Shown here: positions 1 to 8,993 of the stretch, in pieces
Layout: every line of letters starts with the position of its first letter
Numbering within the stretch: the stretch's first letter is position 1
Source of the DNA: Chloroflexota bacterium
Lineage (GTDB): Bacteria > Chloroflexota > Anaerolineae > 4572-78 > J111
Reading direction: 5' to 3'
DNA: 64,000 nt
Assembly (NCBI GenBank): GCA_016860845.1
Contig: BOKF01000004.1
Location: forward strand, 248,001-312,000
The notes under the pieces: model-generated
What the model saw: only the letters and a program-made list of their open reading frames with translations
What the model was told of the DNA's origin: nothing
Database searches by the model: none
Made by a program: the position numbers and the translations under genes

Positions 1-141
1 CGGATCGCCGACCTCGGGGAGATCGGCTGCCAGGGTGACTTTGGCCAGATTAGGCTGGCCCGTGAGCAGGGCTTGCAGCCCCAGCCGCCACAAGGTAGGC
101 CTCCCCAACACACAGACGTGAAGCGAAATGCTCTCAACCAT
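1..141 (-). CDS. Response regulator, receiver N-terminus (partial)
   Basis: The gene runs off the left edge, so only the first 47 codons are present. The protein starts MVESISLHVCVLGRPTLW and has the strand-helix pattern of a NarL/FixJ receiver domain (VCVLGRPTLWRLGLQALL). The usual acidic pair after strand 1 is replaced by Gly-Arg, so the domain may not be phosphorylated in the normal way. ATG at 141 is the only sensible start, but no clear Shine-Dalgarno is visible. A TCTTAC-N5-GTAAGA site lies about 95 bp upstream. The output domain is outside the window, so a LuxR-type HTH is inferred only. Confidence 0.55.
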   Translation of the reverse strand, partial: MVESISLHVCVLGRPTLWRLGLQALLTGQPNLAKVTLAADLPEVGDP

Positions 142-234
142 CAATTTAGCTTGGGAGCGTGGCTAGAAAAATCAAACTCCAGAGGGCCAGGCTGGTTAAT
201 CACTATTTGAAACGCTTCTGGTTATCATTACCAT

Positions 235-251
235 TCTTACATATTGTAGGT
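235..251. promoter_or_regulatory. Operator, TCTTAC-N5-GTAAGA class (imperfect)
   Basis: Reads TCTTAC-atatt-GTAGGT, with the right arm matching 4 of 6 consensus positions. On the minus strand TACATA-17-TAAGAA overlaps it and could drive the partial response regulator. It is the weakest of the eight members of this class. Confidence 0.35.
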
Positions 252-432
252 CTCAGTATGTAATTCGGACAAATTGAGGCACGATTCTTTTCATATCCGG
301 TTTCAAGCTTCAGGAGCTAAACAGTTTCTCCCCAGATAACCCGAGTCAAGAGGCAACTAAAGTGAACCCCCGTGAAACGGTTAAAAACCCTCTGTTTACT
401 ATGCTATTAAGCCTGTGTGATAACGACAAAAC

Positions 433-466
433 GATGTGGCCTGATCATTGGGTCTCAGGCCACATC
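433..466 (-). terminator. Rho-independent terminator for the SHOCT operon
   Basis: A perfect 12-bp inverted repeat (GATGTGGCCTGA and its complement) with a 10-nt loop. On the minus strand it is followed by GTTTTGTC, so it terminates the leftward SHOCT gene pair. The rest of the 142-521 gap holds only the operator at 235-251. Confidence 0.75.
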
Positions 467-521
467 GAGCTACGGATTTGCGTGCCAATGGCTTTATAAA
501 ATGCCTCGGACATGCTGAAGT

Positions 522-758
522 TTATTGTTGGATCGTCTGCAGCATTTCTTGATATTGCCCGGTCGTTAACTCTCCCTGGGCATAACGCGTTCGGAGAATT
601 TCTTGGGCCGATAACACCTCTTTTTCGCCCTCATCCGACTTTTCTAGTGTGGGGAATAGTAGCCTGATTAGCCAGACGGCCAGGGCAATGACTCCTCCCC
701 AGAAAAGGAGCATCCAGAATAAGCCAAACAGTCCCATGCCTAATCCAAAACCCATCAT
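522..758 (-). CDS. Small SHOCT-domain membrane protein
   Basis: A 78-residue protein. One hydrophobic segment (about residues 6-33) is followed by a short linker and a C-terminal SHOCT motif (about 49-76: ILRTRYAQGELTTGQYQEML). SHOCT is a short helical module often found on the ends of small membrane or oligomeric proteins; its exact role is unknown. A strong AGGAGGT lies before the ATG. It is the second gene of a leftward pair with the related gene at 801-1061, 42 bp away, and is followed by a terminator. A third paralogue lies at 49437-49688. A role in copper stress is inferred only from the promoter class and neighbours. Confidence 0.85.
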   Translation of the reverse strand: MMGFGLGMGLFGLFWMLLFWGGVIALAVWLIRLLFPTLEKSDEGEKEVLSAQEILRTRYAQGELTTGQYQEMLQTIQQ

Positions 759-800
759 GGTTCAATACCTCCTGCTACAGGAACTAAATGTGGTTAGCAA

Positions 801-1061
801 TTATGACGAAATATCGCTGAGCCTGGTCTGGTACTCTTCCCGGGTTAATTCCCCTTTGGTGTAACGAATGTCAAGAATCTCGCGAGCCGAGAGAACTTGA
901 GGGGATGAAGCAGCGGGCGCACCGGAGTGGGTTGAACCACTAAACCTTTGCACCGCCCACACCACCAGCAACACAATTCCGACCAGAAGAGCTACATTTA
1001 GCAGCAAGCCAATGAGTCCACCCATTAAGCCAAAGCCACCCATCATACCACCATCCATCAT
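801..1061 (-). CDS. Small SHOCT-domain membrane protein
   Basis: An 86-residue protein with a Gly/Met-rich N-terminus (MMDGGMMGGFGLMGG), one membrane segment (about 15-38), a polar linker and a C-terminal SHOCT motif (ILDIRYTKGELTREEYQTRL). The Met-rich start resembles Cu(I)-binding Met motifs, but this is only suggestive. AGGAGGT lies 6 bases before the start. It is the first gene of the leftward SHOCT pair and is preceded by an OmpR-type promoter with four 11-bp repeats (1129-1183), the same promoter class found before the Met-rich copper protein at 24313 and the oxidase at 59289. Confidence 0.85.
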   Translation of the reverse strand: MMDGGMMGGFGLMGGLIGLLLNVALLVGIVLLVVWAVQRFSGSTHSGAPAASSPQVLSAREILDIRYTKGELTREEYQTRLSDISS

Positions 1062-1128
1062 GATCCACCTCCTAAATTCAGTCCTCGAGCCGGTGCAAGC
1101 GGCTCGTCTACTTTGTAATCTTGCCTCT

Positions 1129-1183
1129 ATTATAGGGAGTCCTTTTGAAGGACTGATGAAGGGTTGATAAAGATTGTGTAAAG
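1129..1183 (-). promoter_or_regulatory. OmpR/PhoB-type promoter: four 11-bp direct repeats
   Basis: On the minus strand CTTTAC, CTTTAT, CTTCAT and CTTCAA begin exactly 11 bp apart, then 10 bp, then the -10 TATAAT (1129-1134). Three other promoters in the window have identical spacing. It drives the SHOCT pair. Confidence 0.75.
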
Positions 1184-1277
1184 AATTGATGTGAGTTGAA
1201 GCCGGGTTGGGTCCGCCAGGAAGCAGCTATTGGAACAGGTGTAGCGCTACAAGTAGCCAGGAGTAGTGTCATAATTC

Positions 1278-1324
1278 TTGACAACCCTGCTCCAAAACTT
1301 ATAATGGTCTTATAATTCGTAAGA
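1278..1324 (+). promoter_or_regulatory. Promoter with TCTTAC-N5-GTAAGA operator
   Basis: TTGACA (1278-1283), 16 bp, TATAAT (1300-1305), then the operator TCTTAT-aattc-GTAAGA at 1308-1324. This near-consensus promoter points at the response regulator at 1656, leaving a leader of about 340 nt in which I see no convincing gene. Confidence 0.6.
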
Positions 1325-1655
1325 TTTTTACTGGACCTCTCAACTTCCTTCGACTGATGCTCAAAAATTATCGTCACCTTAACCAAGCCTACATCAAGGC
1401 AAAACTTGCAGAAATACCATAAGTAGCCTTACTTACTTATGCTGATGCATTTGGTTACCAAAAAGATCTATTAAATTGGCCGGGTTCGGAAAGTGGCATT
1501 GGCATAAACCAGCGGACGGCTTGTTTTTCCGGTTGAAAGTGCTTATTTTGCAAAATTAGTCAAGCCCTAAAGACCGGATTTGGGCGAATCTTTTAGCATG
1601 GGCAGGGGCGATTATTAAACCCATCAGGTAACTTAAATGGTTAAGGGGAAACGTT

Positions 1656-2330
1656 ATGGACAAATCTGAGGCAATTCGGGTGGTGCTGGCTGACGACCAC
1701 ACCGTTGTGCGGAAAGGCATCCGCGAGTTTTTGGAAGAAGAAGGCGATATTCAAGTTGTGGCTGAAGCCACCACCGGCCTTGAGGCCGTCGCCCTGACCC
1801 TGGAACATCAGCCTGAAGTGGCTGTGCTCGATATTCAGATGCCGGAAATGACCGGGATTGAGGCGGCCCGACAGATCAAAGCCAAAATACCTGACGTGCA
1901 GGTGTTGGTACTGACGGCTTATGACGACGATCCTTACATCTTCGCCATGTTGCAAGCAGGAGCCAGCGGCTATGTCCTCAAAACGGCCCCTTCCGAGGAG
2001 TTGATCCGGGCGGTACGTACGGTGGCTGCCGGCGGCTCAGCCCTGGACCCGACCGTGACCGCTAAAGTCATGGCCCAACTGAGCAGCGGCAAGCCGCTCG
2101 GCGCACAGGCCACGATCGAAAAGCTGACCCAGCGCGAACTGGATGTACTGCGTCTGGCGGCCAGGGGGCACACCAATCGCGCCATCGGCCTGGAGTTGGA
2201 CATCAGCGACCGGACAGTGCAAGGCCACCTGGCTAACATTTTTGGCAAGCTGGGCGTCGCCACCCGGACCGAGGCAGTACTTTTAGCCATGAAGCAGGGC
2301 TGGATTACGTTGGACGAAGCCGTGGAGTAG
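1656..2330 (+). CDS. NarL/FixJ-family response regulator
   Basis: A 224-residue cytoplasmic transcription regulator. The receiver domain (about 7-122) has the acidic pair D13-D14, phospho-acceptor D59 (VAVLDIQMP), the switch Thr in VLTAYDDD and the conserved Lys in GYVLK. A LuxR-type helix-turn-helix follows (about 153-215: LTQRELDVLRLAARG then ISDRTVQGHLANIFGKL). The start has AAGGGG upstream. The stop is 3 bases before the GTG of the histidine kinase, so the two form a co-transcribed two-component system. The target genes cannot be read from the sequence. Confidence 0.93.
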   Translation: MDKSEAIRVVLADDHTVVRKGIREFLEEEGDIQVVAEATTGLEAVALTLEHQPEVAVLDIQMPEMTGIEAARQIKAKIPDVQVLVLTAYDDDPYIFAMLQAGASGYVLKTAPSEELIRAVRTVAAGGSALDPTVTAKVMAQLSSGKPLGAQATIEKLTQRELDVLRLAARGHTNRAIGLELDISDRTVQGHLANIFGKLGVATRTEAVLLAMKQGWITLDEAVE

Positions 2331-2333
2331 CCG

Positions 2334-4142
2334 GTGTTGCGACTATTGGGCAGCCTACGCGGGCTGCGGGTGCAGCTTTTGCTGTGGCTGGTGCTGCCGC
2401 TCACGTTAGTGCTGGTAGCGGTCGCCATTACCGGGATCAGCATCCATCAAGATTTGATGCGGCAGATTATCGAGGAACTGGACGCTCGATCTGCCCTGCT
2501 GGCCGCCAACCGGTTAAGTGATCGACTGGCAGAACGGGTCACCTGGTTAAAAGCCGTAGCGACTAACCCGGACTTGGCTTTTGACAACGCTTCCAGCCTG
2601 TACTTTGATGGCGGCCTGGCTCGCTACAATGCGGCCGGCCAATTGGTTAACGCTGCCCCTTCCCTCAAGGCCTGGCAAGCCCGGCCTGTCTTTGAGTTAC
2701 TGAACCTGGCGTCTCGGCCAGAATTGCACCTCAAGACAAGCCAGAATCCAGCTGGCCAGGTGTTCTTTTCCCCTCCCCTGGTGGACTCGCTTTCGGGCCG
2801 CGAGAGCTTGCTGATCGGTCTGGTTTCCACTGATGATGAACTGGTGGTCGGAGCCGTCTCACTAGAGCAATTAGGGTTGACGGAGATCATCGTCCAAGCC
2901 AGCACCCGAAGTGCAGTGAACTTGAGCGAGTCGCATCCTGAAATTGTCTTGGGGGGCGCCAGACGTCCCGCCGCAACTGACATCACCGCCTTCCTGGTAG
3001 ACACTACGGGCCGGGTGATTCATCACCCTGATCCAACCTGGCTAGGTCAAGATCTGACCCAACACGAAGGGGTCAGCGAGGTCATTCAAGGTCGAGCCGG
3101 AGCCACTTACCATAAGGAGTCGGATGGCCGGGAACTGGCCGTCGGCTTTGCCCCCGTGGTCGGTCCGGGCTGGGGCTTGATTGTTCAGGAGCCATGGGAG
3201 GCGTTGATCCCGCCTATCATGCGCTTCTCCCTCTTGGCGCCGCTGACACTAGTGGTCGCCGCCCTGGTGTCCGCTTTGGCTGTCACCTTTGGCCTACGTT
3301 ACGTGATCCATCCCCTGCAAACCCTGGACCGGCAGGCCAGTCGGGTGGCCTGGGGCGACTTCGTTGCGGTGAGTACACCAGTCGGCGGGGTACAGGAGAT
3401 CGAGGACTTGCGGCGAACCTTAGCCGGTATGGCCGACCAAATCCGGCACTACCAGGAGGGCATGCGCGATTACATTGCCGCAGTGACGATGGCCCAGGAG
3501 GAAGAGCGTAAGCGACTGGCGCGGGACCTGCACGACGAGACGGTCCAGGCCCTGATCGCCCTCGGTCAGCGGATTGAGATGGCCCAGAAGGCGTTGGACA
3601 AAGACCCCGATAGGGCACGCCAACGGCTGGCAGAGTTGCGGGCACTGGCTGGTGACGCCCAAGCCGAAGTCCGGCGTTTTAGCCGTGCGCTGCGCCCGCT
3701 ATACCTGGAAGACCTGGGTTTTGTGCCGGCTTTGGAAATGCTGGCCCAGGAGATCGAGCGACAGCATGACCTGACGGTTTCAATCAGAACCGAGGGTGAG
3801 GTGCGCCGCTTGGCGCCTGACCTGGAATTGACCGCTTACCGCATCCTTCAAGAAGGGCTAAGCAATGTCGTGCGGCACGCCCAGGCGAAGACTACTTGTG
3901 TGAATATCACCTTTGGCAGTGAGCAACTCATTTTGCGCCTTCAGGATGATGGCCGGGGCTTTGAACCACCGACCAACCCGGCTGAACTGGCCCACACCGG
4001 TCATTTTGGCTTGATGGGCATCCGGGAGCGAGCTTTGCTCTTGGGGGGACGCTTGGAAGTCCGTTCTAGACCGGGCGACGGGACCACACTAGAGGTTTTC
4101 TTGCCGTTGCGAAGCCAAATACAGAGCGAAAACAGAGCTTAA
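2334..4142 (+). CDS. Membrane sensor histidine kinase (HisKA_3 type)
   Basis: A 602-residue sensor. TM1 is at about 15-37, then a large extracytoplasmic region (about 38-290) that looks like a Cache-type ligand domain, TM2 at about 296-318, a HAMP linker (about 318-370), and a HisKA_3 dimerisation domain with phospho-acceptor H400 in RDLHDETVQAL. The ATPase domain (about 490-598) shows the N box GLSNVVRHAQ and G box DDGRGFEPP. HisKA_3 kinases partner NarL-type regulators, matching the gene 3 bp upstream. It starts with GTG immediately after that stop codon, which implies translational coupling. The signal sensed is unknown. Confidence 0.92.
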   Translation: MLRLLGSLRGLRVQLLLWLVLPLTLVLVAVAITGISIHQDLMRQIIEELDARSALLAANRLSDRLAERVTWLKAVATNPDLAFDNASSLYFDGGLARYNAAGQLVNAAPSLKAWQARPVFELLNLASRPELHLKTSQNPAGQVFFSPPLVDSLSGRESLLIGLVSTDDELVVGAVSLEQLGLTEIIVQASTRSAVNLSESHPEIVLGGARRPAATDITAFLVDTTGRVIHHPDPTWLGQDLTQHEGVSEVIQGRAGATYHKESDGRELAVGFAPVVGPGWGLIVQEPWEALIPPIMRFSLLAPLTLVVAALVSALAVTFGLRYVIHPLQTLDRQASRVAWGDFVAVSTPVGGVQEIEDLRRTLAGMADQIRHYQEGMRDYIAAVTMAQEEERKRLARDLHDETVQALIALGQRIEMAQKALDKDPDRARQRLAELRALAGDAQAEVRRFSRALRPLYLEDLGFVPALEMLAQEIERQHDLTVSIRTEGEVRRLAPDLELTAYRILQEGLSNVVRHAQAKTTCVNITFGSEQLILRLQDDGRGFEPPTNPAELAHTGHFGLMGIRERALLLGGRLEVRSRPGDGTTLEVFLPLRSQIQSENRA

Positions 4143-4255
4143 CCAAAAGGGTGTGCAACCTGTAATAGTCCATCAAATGGATGCAGGAACGCTTGCTTTT
4201 CGTGCCACACAACTCTTGCTATTCTCGGGACCACTCATCAAGGAGATATTATCTA

Positions 4256-4708
4256 ATGAAGCAGGGATTACTTTTCATTATCATTCTAAGTTTACTGGGA
4301 TTGATGACTGCTTGTAACACAAGCGTAGCCCGACCTGAAACCGACTCCTCCCAACCGACCACCGCCACCTTTGCTACCCAGTCAAATGATGAGCAATCGG
4401 TCACGGTGGAAGTCACACCGCTTAACCTATCTACAGGCGCAGCATCTCTCGATTTTACCGTGGTTTTCGACACCCACTCCGTCCAGTTAAACTTTGACCC
4501 CGCTGCGATCAGTGTTCTCCGAGACGACGCTGGGCGTGAGTATCCAGTGCTGGCTTGGGAGGAGAATGCTTCGGGCAGCGGGCATCATAAATCAGGCCTT
4601 TTGCGCTTCAAAGCTCCTGAGCAGGCCACTAAATTTGTGGAGGTCATCGTCCGCGATGTGGCCGATGTGCCGGAACGGGTCTTTCGTTGGGATTTAAGCG
4701 GGGAATGA
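4256..4708 (+). CDS. Conserved lipoprotein, beta-sandwich-like
   Basis: A 150-residue protein with a lipoprotein signal peptide ending in a lipobox (GLMTAC, acylated Cys about 20). The mature part is polar, then has alternating beta-strand patterns (VTVEVTPLNL, LDFTVVFDTHSVQLNFD, VEVIVRDV). I chose the ATG at 4256 because it begins the signal peptide and follows AAGGAG. It has a close paralogue at 41114-41638 that shares the VFDTHSV, YP.L.W and PER.FRW.L blocks and a GHH segment that could bind metal. No known domain is recognised. A periplasmic or extracellular sensor or ligand-binding role is plausible but unproven. Confidence 0.8.
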   Translation: MKQGLLFIIILSLLGLMTACNTSVARPETDSSQPTTATFATQSNDEQSVTVEVTPLNLSTGAASLDFTVVFDTHSVQLNFDPAAISVLRDDAGREYPVLAWEENASGSGHHKSGLLRFKAPEQATKFVEVIVRDVADVPERVFRWDLSGE

Positions 4709-5202
4709 ATTGAGATTTGGACGCGAACTCACCGGGCTGATCGGTTGCAACTTCCCGCACTCCTCTGGCCTTGACCCAAGATAGTAGAGTGTCTACAACG
4801 GGAAAGCGCCCATCCTTTAAAAAACAAGTGGATCGATACAGGCCAACCCTGAGCCTACCAGGGTGAAATAGTATCTGACAAACCTCCTCTTAGCCCCCCA
4901 CTGAAAATGAACAGCCGTATCTAAGTAAAAAGTGATCGAGTCATCTACTCTATCTGATGAAATATCGGGTCAGGGTAGACACAGATCATTTTGCTTGTAG
5001 CTGCCCACGCCAGTTTTTCCCCTATTACAATTGCTGGCCATGGCCCTATTTTCTGTCGTGAAGGGATGCGTGGCAGCGAAGCCTGCTGCGTCCTAAAGGA
5101 CCGGGGAGTTGGTGAATTAATTAGGATACATCATCGCTCCAATCTCCTCAAGACCCTTTTTTCCTCATTTAAATTCATCAGATGGCCTGTTTGAGAGCAT
5201 GC
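4709..5202. other. Gene-poor stretch
   Basis: About 490 bp between the lipoprotein and the operator array at 5203. No supported coding region, structured RNA or strong terminator was seen. A short reading frame on + (about 4991-5194) has no ribosome-binding site and runs up to the array. Confidence 0.4.
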
Positions 5203-5291
5203 GCCAAATGGCCTGTCTCCCCACCCGCCAAACGGCCCTGGGTAAAACACGCCACTTGACGCTGTAACAACTCGCCTTTTAGGAGTATGTT
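5203..5291 (+). promoter_or_regulatory. Palindrome-array promoter (GCCAnnTGGC class), three sites
   Basis: Sites GCCAAATGGC (5203), GCCAAACGGC (5227) and GCCACTTGAC (5251) are each separated by exactly 14 bp. Then come GC, a weak -35 TGTAAC, 17 bp and -10 TATGTT (5286-5291). It drives the gene at 5474. It is one of the longest arrays of the class. Confidence 0.75.
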
Positions 5292-5473
5292 CTAAATAGA
5301 AAGCAGATTTGATCTGGACAGGCCAGCCGGCGATTAGCCAGGGACCGGTTGTCGTTAGAAAGGAAATCAACCAACGCCTCATGCGGAGCTTGGTGCGTGG
5401 TTGGAGGAACGACTCGGCTTGAAGTGTCTCACCTGTGCCATTGGCTCTTACCCGCGAGACAAAGGAGGACGCG

Positions 5474-5878
5474 ATGAACGATAGTATCCTGTTTAACGGC
5501 GACGGGGAAACCGCCGCGCAAACCGTAACTGCCGCCCTGACCCAGCGGGGCTTGCGTGTTGTGCGTACTTTTGACCTGCGTTCGGCCCTAGTTGCACACC
5601 CTGATCGCGATGCCTCCCGGTGGCCCTGTAACTGCCCCTATCATGGCACCGACTACTGCACCTGCCAGTTTGTGGTGCTGTTAGTTTACGGTGACGCCGC
5701 TGAACTGGTAGTCGTCACCGCGCACAGCCGCGACACCCAGACGCACTTACAAATCGTTCATGATGCCCTGACCAGGCCCGACCCGCATCTCGCCAGAAAG
5801 GTGATAACAGTACTGATAAAAGCTGGTTTGGCTCAGCCGGTCACCCCCACTGCGGAGGTGGTCGCCCCTGCCGCGTAA
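5474..5878 (+). CDS. Conserved protein with Cys/His cluster
   Basis: A 134-residue protein, no signal peptide. I chose ATG 5474 because it follows GGAGGACGCG and matches the start of its paralogue at 51133. The N-terminus (MNDSILFNGDGETAAQ) is the leader also seen in CsoR at 6006. The core has a DUF302-like pattern (TVTAALTQRGLRVVRTFDLRSAL), then a cluster C-N-C-P-Y-H-G-T-D-Y-C-T-C-Q and a hydrophobic strand (FVVLLVYG). The C.CP.HG...C.CQ motif is kept in the paralogue and would suit Cu(I) or Zn binding. The function is unknown. It lies just before csoR and copA, which suggests a metal-linked role. Confidence 0.85.
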   Translation: MNDSILFNGDGETAAQTVTAALTQRGLRVVRTFDLRSALVAHPDRDASRWPCNCPYHGTDYCTCQFVVLLVYGDAAELVVVTAHSRDTQTHLQIVHDALTRPDPHLARKVITVLIKAGLAQPVTPTAEVVAPAA

Positions 5879-5921
5879 GGCTTATCCAGTATGAACGCTC
5901 ATCTACCGGACCGGTATCCAG

Positions 5922-5986
5922 GCCATTTGGCGCATAGTGATCCCCGCCAGACGACGCTATGGCTTGCCGCCAATCTTTGTTAGATT
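5922..5986 (+). promoter_or_regulatory. Palindrome-array promoter before csoR
   Basis: GCCATTTGGC (5922), 14 bp, GCCAGACGAC (5946), GC, weak -35 TATGGC, 17 bp, -10 TAGATT (5981-5986). It drives csoR-copA, giving the copper sensor operon the same promoter type as eleven other units. Confidence 0.75.
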
Positions 5987-6005
5987 ATATATAAAGGTGG
6001 ATTCG

Positions 6006-6359
6006 ATGAATGATAACATCCTATTCAAGTCCGACAGCGAAACCGTCTCATTCCAGGGAAAGGAGTTAGAGATACCGAATACCCGGCTTAAGGACAGGGC
6101 TGAGTGGGTAGGTCGTTTCCAGTATGTTGAAGGCCGCCTACACGGTATCACGGCGATGGTCGAACACGACGCTGACTGCCAGTGCATCCTCGAGCAAATT
6201 GCCGCCGTCCAAGTGGCCCTCCACGAAGTGACTGGCCTGCTGGTCAAACACTACCTGCACGCATGCCTGGAAGAGTGTTTACAAAACCCGAACGCCAACG
6301 TTCGCGAACACTGTTTAGCTGACGTTATCTCCCTTTATCAGCTTATGGGCGGCTCCTGA
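6006..6359 (+). CDS. csoR: CsoR-family metal-sensing repressor
   Basis: A 117-residue all-helical regulator of the CsoR/RcnR (DUF156) family. The family fold runs from about residue 34 (RFQYVEGRLHGITAMVEHD). CsoR proteins bind operator DNA as oligomers and release it on binding Cu(I) through Cys-His-Cys ligands. Candidate ligands are C58, H82 or H85, and C87. The usual H-x3-C spacing is not exact (H82 is five before C87, H85 two before), so metal specificity is uncertain. A 30-residue N-terminal extension carries the MNDxILFxxDSET leader shared with 5474 and 51133. The start at 6006 follows AAAGGTGG. copA begins 25 bp downstream, so the pair is an operon. Confidence 0.88.
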   Translation: MNDNILFKSDSETVSFQGKELEIPNTRLKDRAEWVGRFQYVEGRLHGITAMVEHDADCQCILEQIAAVQVALHEVTGLLVKHYLHACLEECLQNPNANVREHCLADVISLYQLMGGS

Positions 6360-6384
6360 CCGCCAGTTATAGAAAGGAACTGTT

Positions 6385-8955
6385 ATGACTACTAATCTAA
6401 AATCACTCAGTTTACCCGTACAGGGTATGACCTGCGCCGGCTGCGTCTCCCACGTTGAAGGCGCGCTCGAAGAACTACCTGGTGTGACCAATGTAGTTGC
6501 CAATCTTGCGACCAACAAAGTGACCCTGAGCTACAAACCGACCCAAGTGGCGATACCGGAGTTGACCCGGGCCATTGCCGAGGTTGGCTATGCCGTCCCC
6601 ACCGCCGAACTCACCTTGCAGGTGAGCGGGATGACCTGTGCTTCGTGTGTCGCCCACGTCGAAAGGGCGTTGACGGAACTCGAGGGTGTGACCGGGGCAG
6701 TGGTCAACCTCGGTTTGGGCACCGCCCGGGTGACCTACATTCCTGGTGTGGTCACGGCTACAGTTTTGAAGCGAGCTGTGCGCGAGGTAGGTTATGAAGC
6801 CCAGGAACGCAGCCCCGGCGTGGACACGCTCGACCGGGAACGACAGGCGCGCGAAGAAGAGGTCAAGCGCCAGGGAAGGTACCTGCTTATCGCTGGGATC
6901 ATCGGCCTGCTGGTAATGATTGGCACATTCTATGAGATGCTTGGCCCCTTCAAGGCCGTTGTCCCAGAGTGGCTGTCGTATAAGTGGGTTTTGGGTCTCT
7001 TGACCACACCGATCGTCTTTGGACCTGGCCGCCAATTTTTCACCAACTCCTGGCGTGGGCTGCGCCACGGCGTCACCGATATGAATTTACTGTACGCCAC
7101 CGGCATCGGCGCAGCCTACGGTATCGCCGTCATCAACACCTTGTTTCCCACCGCCGGTTTTGGCGGCGAGGGTGCAACCTTCTTTGAAAGCGCCGCCCTG
7201 CTGACCTGGTTCATCGTGCTGGGCCGCTGGCTGGAGGCGCTCACACGGGGTCGCACCTCGGAAGCTATTCGTAAGTTGATGAAACTCCAGCCCAAATTGG
7301 CTCGCGTGGTCCGCCATGGGCAGGAGGAAGAAATCCCGGCTGAAGAAGTCGAGGCCGGCGACCTGCTGCTGGTCCGCCCCGGCGAGAGCATCCCGGTGGA
7401 TGGTCTGGTCAAAGAAGGCTATTCGGCCGTGGACGAGTCGATGCTGACCGGCGAGAGTTTGCCGGTGGAGAAGAAAGCCGGCGACCCGGTCATCGGCGGC
7501 ACATTGAATAAGACCGGGGCCTTTAAGTTTGAGGCAACCAAGGTTGGTAAAGATACTGCTCTAGCTCAGATTATCAAGTTGGTGGAGGACGCCCAGGCCA
7601 GCAAAGCGCCTATCCAGAAATTAGCCGACTGGGTGGCCGGGCACTTCATCCTTGGTGTTCACATTCTGGCGATCATCGTCTTTGTCTTCTGGTTCTTCCT
7701 GGGTTACCAGTTGTTCTTTGACCCCAACAGCGCCTTCATTTTGTCACCCTATAAGCTGGGCGAGATTGGGGTGTTTGGCTTCGCCCTGCTGCTGTCGGTG
7801 ACAGTGCTGGTCATCTCCTGCCCCTGCGCCGTAGGCCTAGCCACGCCTAGTGCCATGATGGCTGGCACGGGCAAAGCTGCCGAACATGGGGTACTGTTCA
7901 AGGGCGCGGAGGCCATTGAGAATGCCAGCAAGTTGCAGACGATTGTCTTTGACAAAACTGGCACCTTGACCAAAGGTGAACCGTCCGTCACAGACGTGAT
8001 CGGTCCGGCGTGGCTGCTTAAAGTGGCTGCCAGTGCCGAGAAGAACAGCGAACATCCCCTGGGAGAAGCGATAGTCCAGGGAGCGCAGATGCGCGGCTTG
8101 CCCGTGGCCGAACCGGACTCGTTCAACTCTATCCCCGGCCACGGCGTCGAGGCCATCGTCGAAGGGCGAACCGTGCTGATGGGGAATCGGAAGTTAATGG
8201 CCGAGCGCGGAGTGGATTTTGCCTCACTGCTGCCCCAAGCCGAAGAGTTGGAAGCCGATGGGAAAACGGTCATGTTCGCGGCGGTTGACGGCCAACCGGC
8301 CGGGTTAATCGCTGTAGCCGATACGCTGAAGGAATATTCGGTCGAGGCCATCCAGCGGTTGCACAAGTTGGGTCTGGAAGTGGCCATGATTACCGGCGAC
8401 AATGGCCGCACGGCTGAAGCTATTGCCCGCCAGGTGGGCATTGATCGCGTTCTGGCCGAAGTACTGCCCCAGGATAAAGCCGAGGAAGTGAAGAAACTGC
8501 AAGCCCTGGGCAAGAAAGTCGCCATGGTTGGCGACGGAGTCAATGATGCGCCGGCCCTGGCCCAGGCCGATGTGGGCATGGCCATTGGGTCGGGCACGGA
8601 TGTGGCGAAGGAAACGGGTGACGTCATCCTGATTAAAGACGACATCCGCGATGTGGTCACGACCCTGGAAATCGCTAAAGCGACCATGCGCAAGGTCAAG
8701 CAAAATTTGTTCTGGGCCTTTGTCTACAACACCCTGGGCATCCCGCTGGGCGCGGGCCTATTCTATCCGTTTGTCTCGCTCATCATCAGCCCGGAACTGG
8801 CGGCGGCATTCATGGCTGTCAGCTCAGTCTCAGTCACGCTCAATACCCTGCTGCTCAAACGGTTCAAGCCCTCCATTCGCCGGCAGGACAGGCCACAGCC
8901 CGGTGATGCCGATGCCCCTGAAGGCCGGTTGGCCGCTTCACCGGCGGGTCGTTAG
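6385..8955 (+). CDS. copA: Copper-exporting P1B-type ATPase
   Basis: An 856-residue membrane pump that moves Cu(I) out of the cytoplasm using ATP. Two N-terminal HMA domains carry intact CxxC motifs (GMTCAGC near residue 15, GMTCASC near 82). Eight membrane helices are expected, with the ion-site motif CPC at 479-481 ([12 protein letters not shown]). The actuator TGE lies in MLTGESLP, the phosphorylated Asp in DKTGTLT at D523, the nucleotide-domain His-Pro in SEHPLGEA and the hinge in [10 protein letters not shown]. These are the P1B-1 (CopA) hallmarks at full family length. It starts at an ATG after AAAGGAA, 25 bp behind csoR. Confidence 0.97.
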   Translation: MTTNLKSLSLPVQGMTCAGCVSHVEGALEELPGVTNVVANLATNKVTLSYKPTQVAIPELTRAIAEVGYAVPTAELTLQVSGMTCASCVAHVERALTELEGVTGAVVNLGLGTARVTYIPGVVTATVLKRAVREVGYEAQERSPGVDTLDRERQAREEEVKRQGRYLLIAGIIGLLVMIGTFYEMLGPFKAVVPEWLSYKWVLGLLTTPIVFGPGRQFFTNSWRGLRHGVTDMNLLYATGIGAAYGIAVINTLFPTAGFGGEGATFFESAALLTWFIVLGRWLEALTRGRTSEAIRKLMKLQPKLARVVRHGQEEEIPAEEVEAGDLLLVRPGESIPVDGLVKEGYSAVDESMLTGESLPVEKKAGDPVIGGTLNKTGAFKFEATKVGKDTALAQIIKLVEDAQASKAPIQKLADWVAGHFILGVHILAIIVFVFWFFLGYQLFFDPNSAFILSPYKLGEIGVFGFALLLSVTVLVISCPCAVGLATPSAMMAGTGKAAEHGVLFKGAEAIENASKLQTIVFDKTGTLTKGEPSVTDVIGPAWLLKVAASAEKNSEHPLGEAIVQGAQMRGLPVAEPDSFNSIPGHGVEAIVEGRTVLMGNRKLMAERGVDFASLLPQAEELEADGKTVMFAAVDGQPAGLIAVADTLKEYSVEAIQRLHKLGLEVAMITGDNGRTAEAIARQVGIDRVLAEVLPQDKAEEVKKLQALGKKVAMVGDGVNDAPALAQADVGMAIGSGTDVAKETGDVILIKDDIRDVVTTLEIAKATMRKVKQNLFWAFVYNTLGIPLGAGLFYPFVSLIISPELAAAFMAVSSVSVTLNTLLLKRFKPSIRRQDRPQPGDADAPEGRLAASPAGR

Positions 8956-8993
8956 CTTATCAAGATTCATCTGATTAAGGAGACACGCCTGCT

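Noticed and set aside
1108..1386. Leftward 92-codon open frame
   Set aside because: It overlaps two promoter regions with precise operators, has no ribosome-binding site and does not read like a protein.
3283..3645. Pro/Arg-rich antisense frame in the histidine kinase
   Set aside because: It is a codon-bias sh­adow of a well-supported kinase region with no independent signals.
5203..5986. CsoR itself as the binder of the GCCAnnTGGC arrays
   Set aside because: Possible, since csoR carries the site, but the position near -42 beside weak -35 boxes fits an activator, and CsoR usually represses at G-tract operators. Left open.
7749..8699. Long antisense frame inside copA
   Set aside because: It is a shadow of the GC-rich copA codons: Ser/Ala/Thr-rich with no domain and no start signal.
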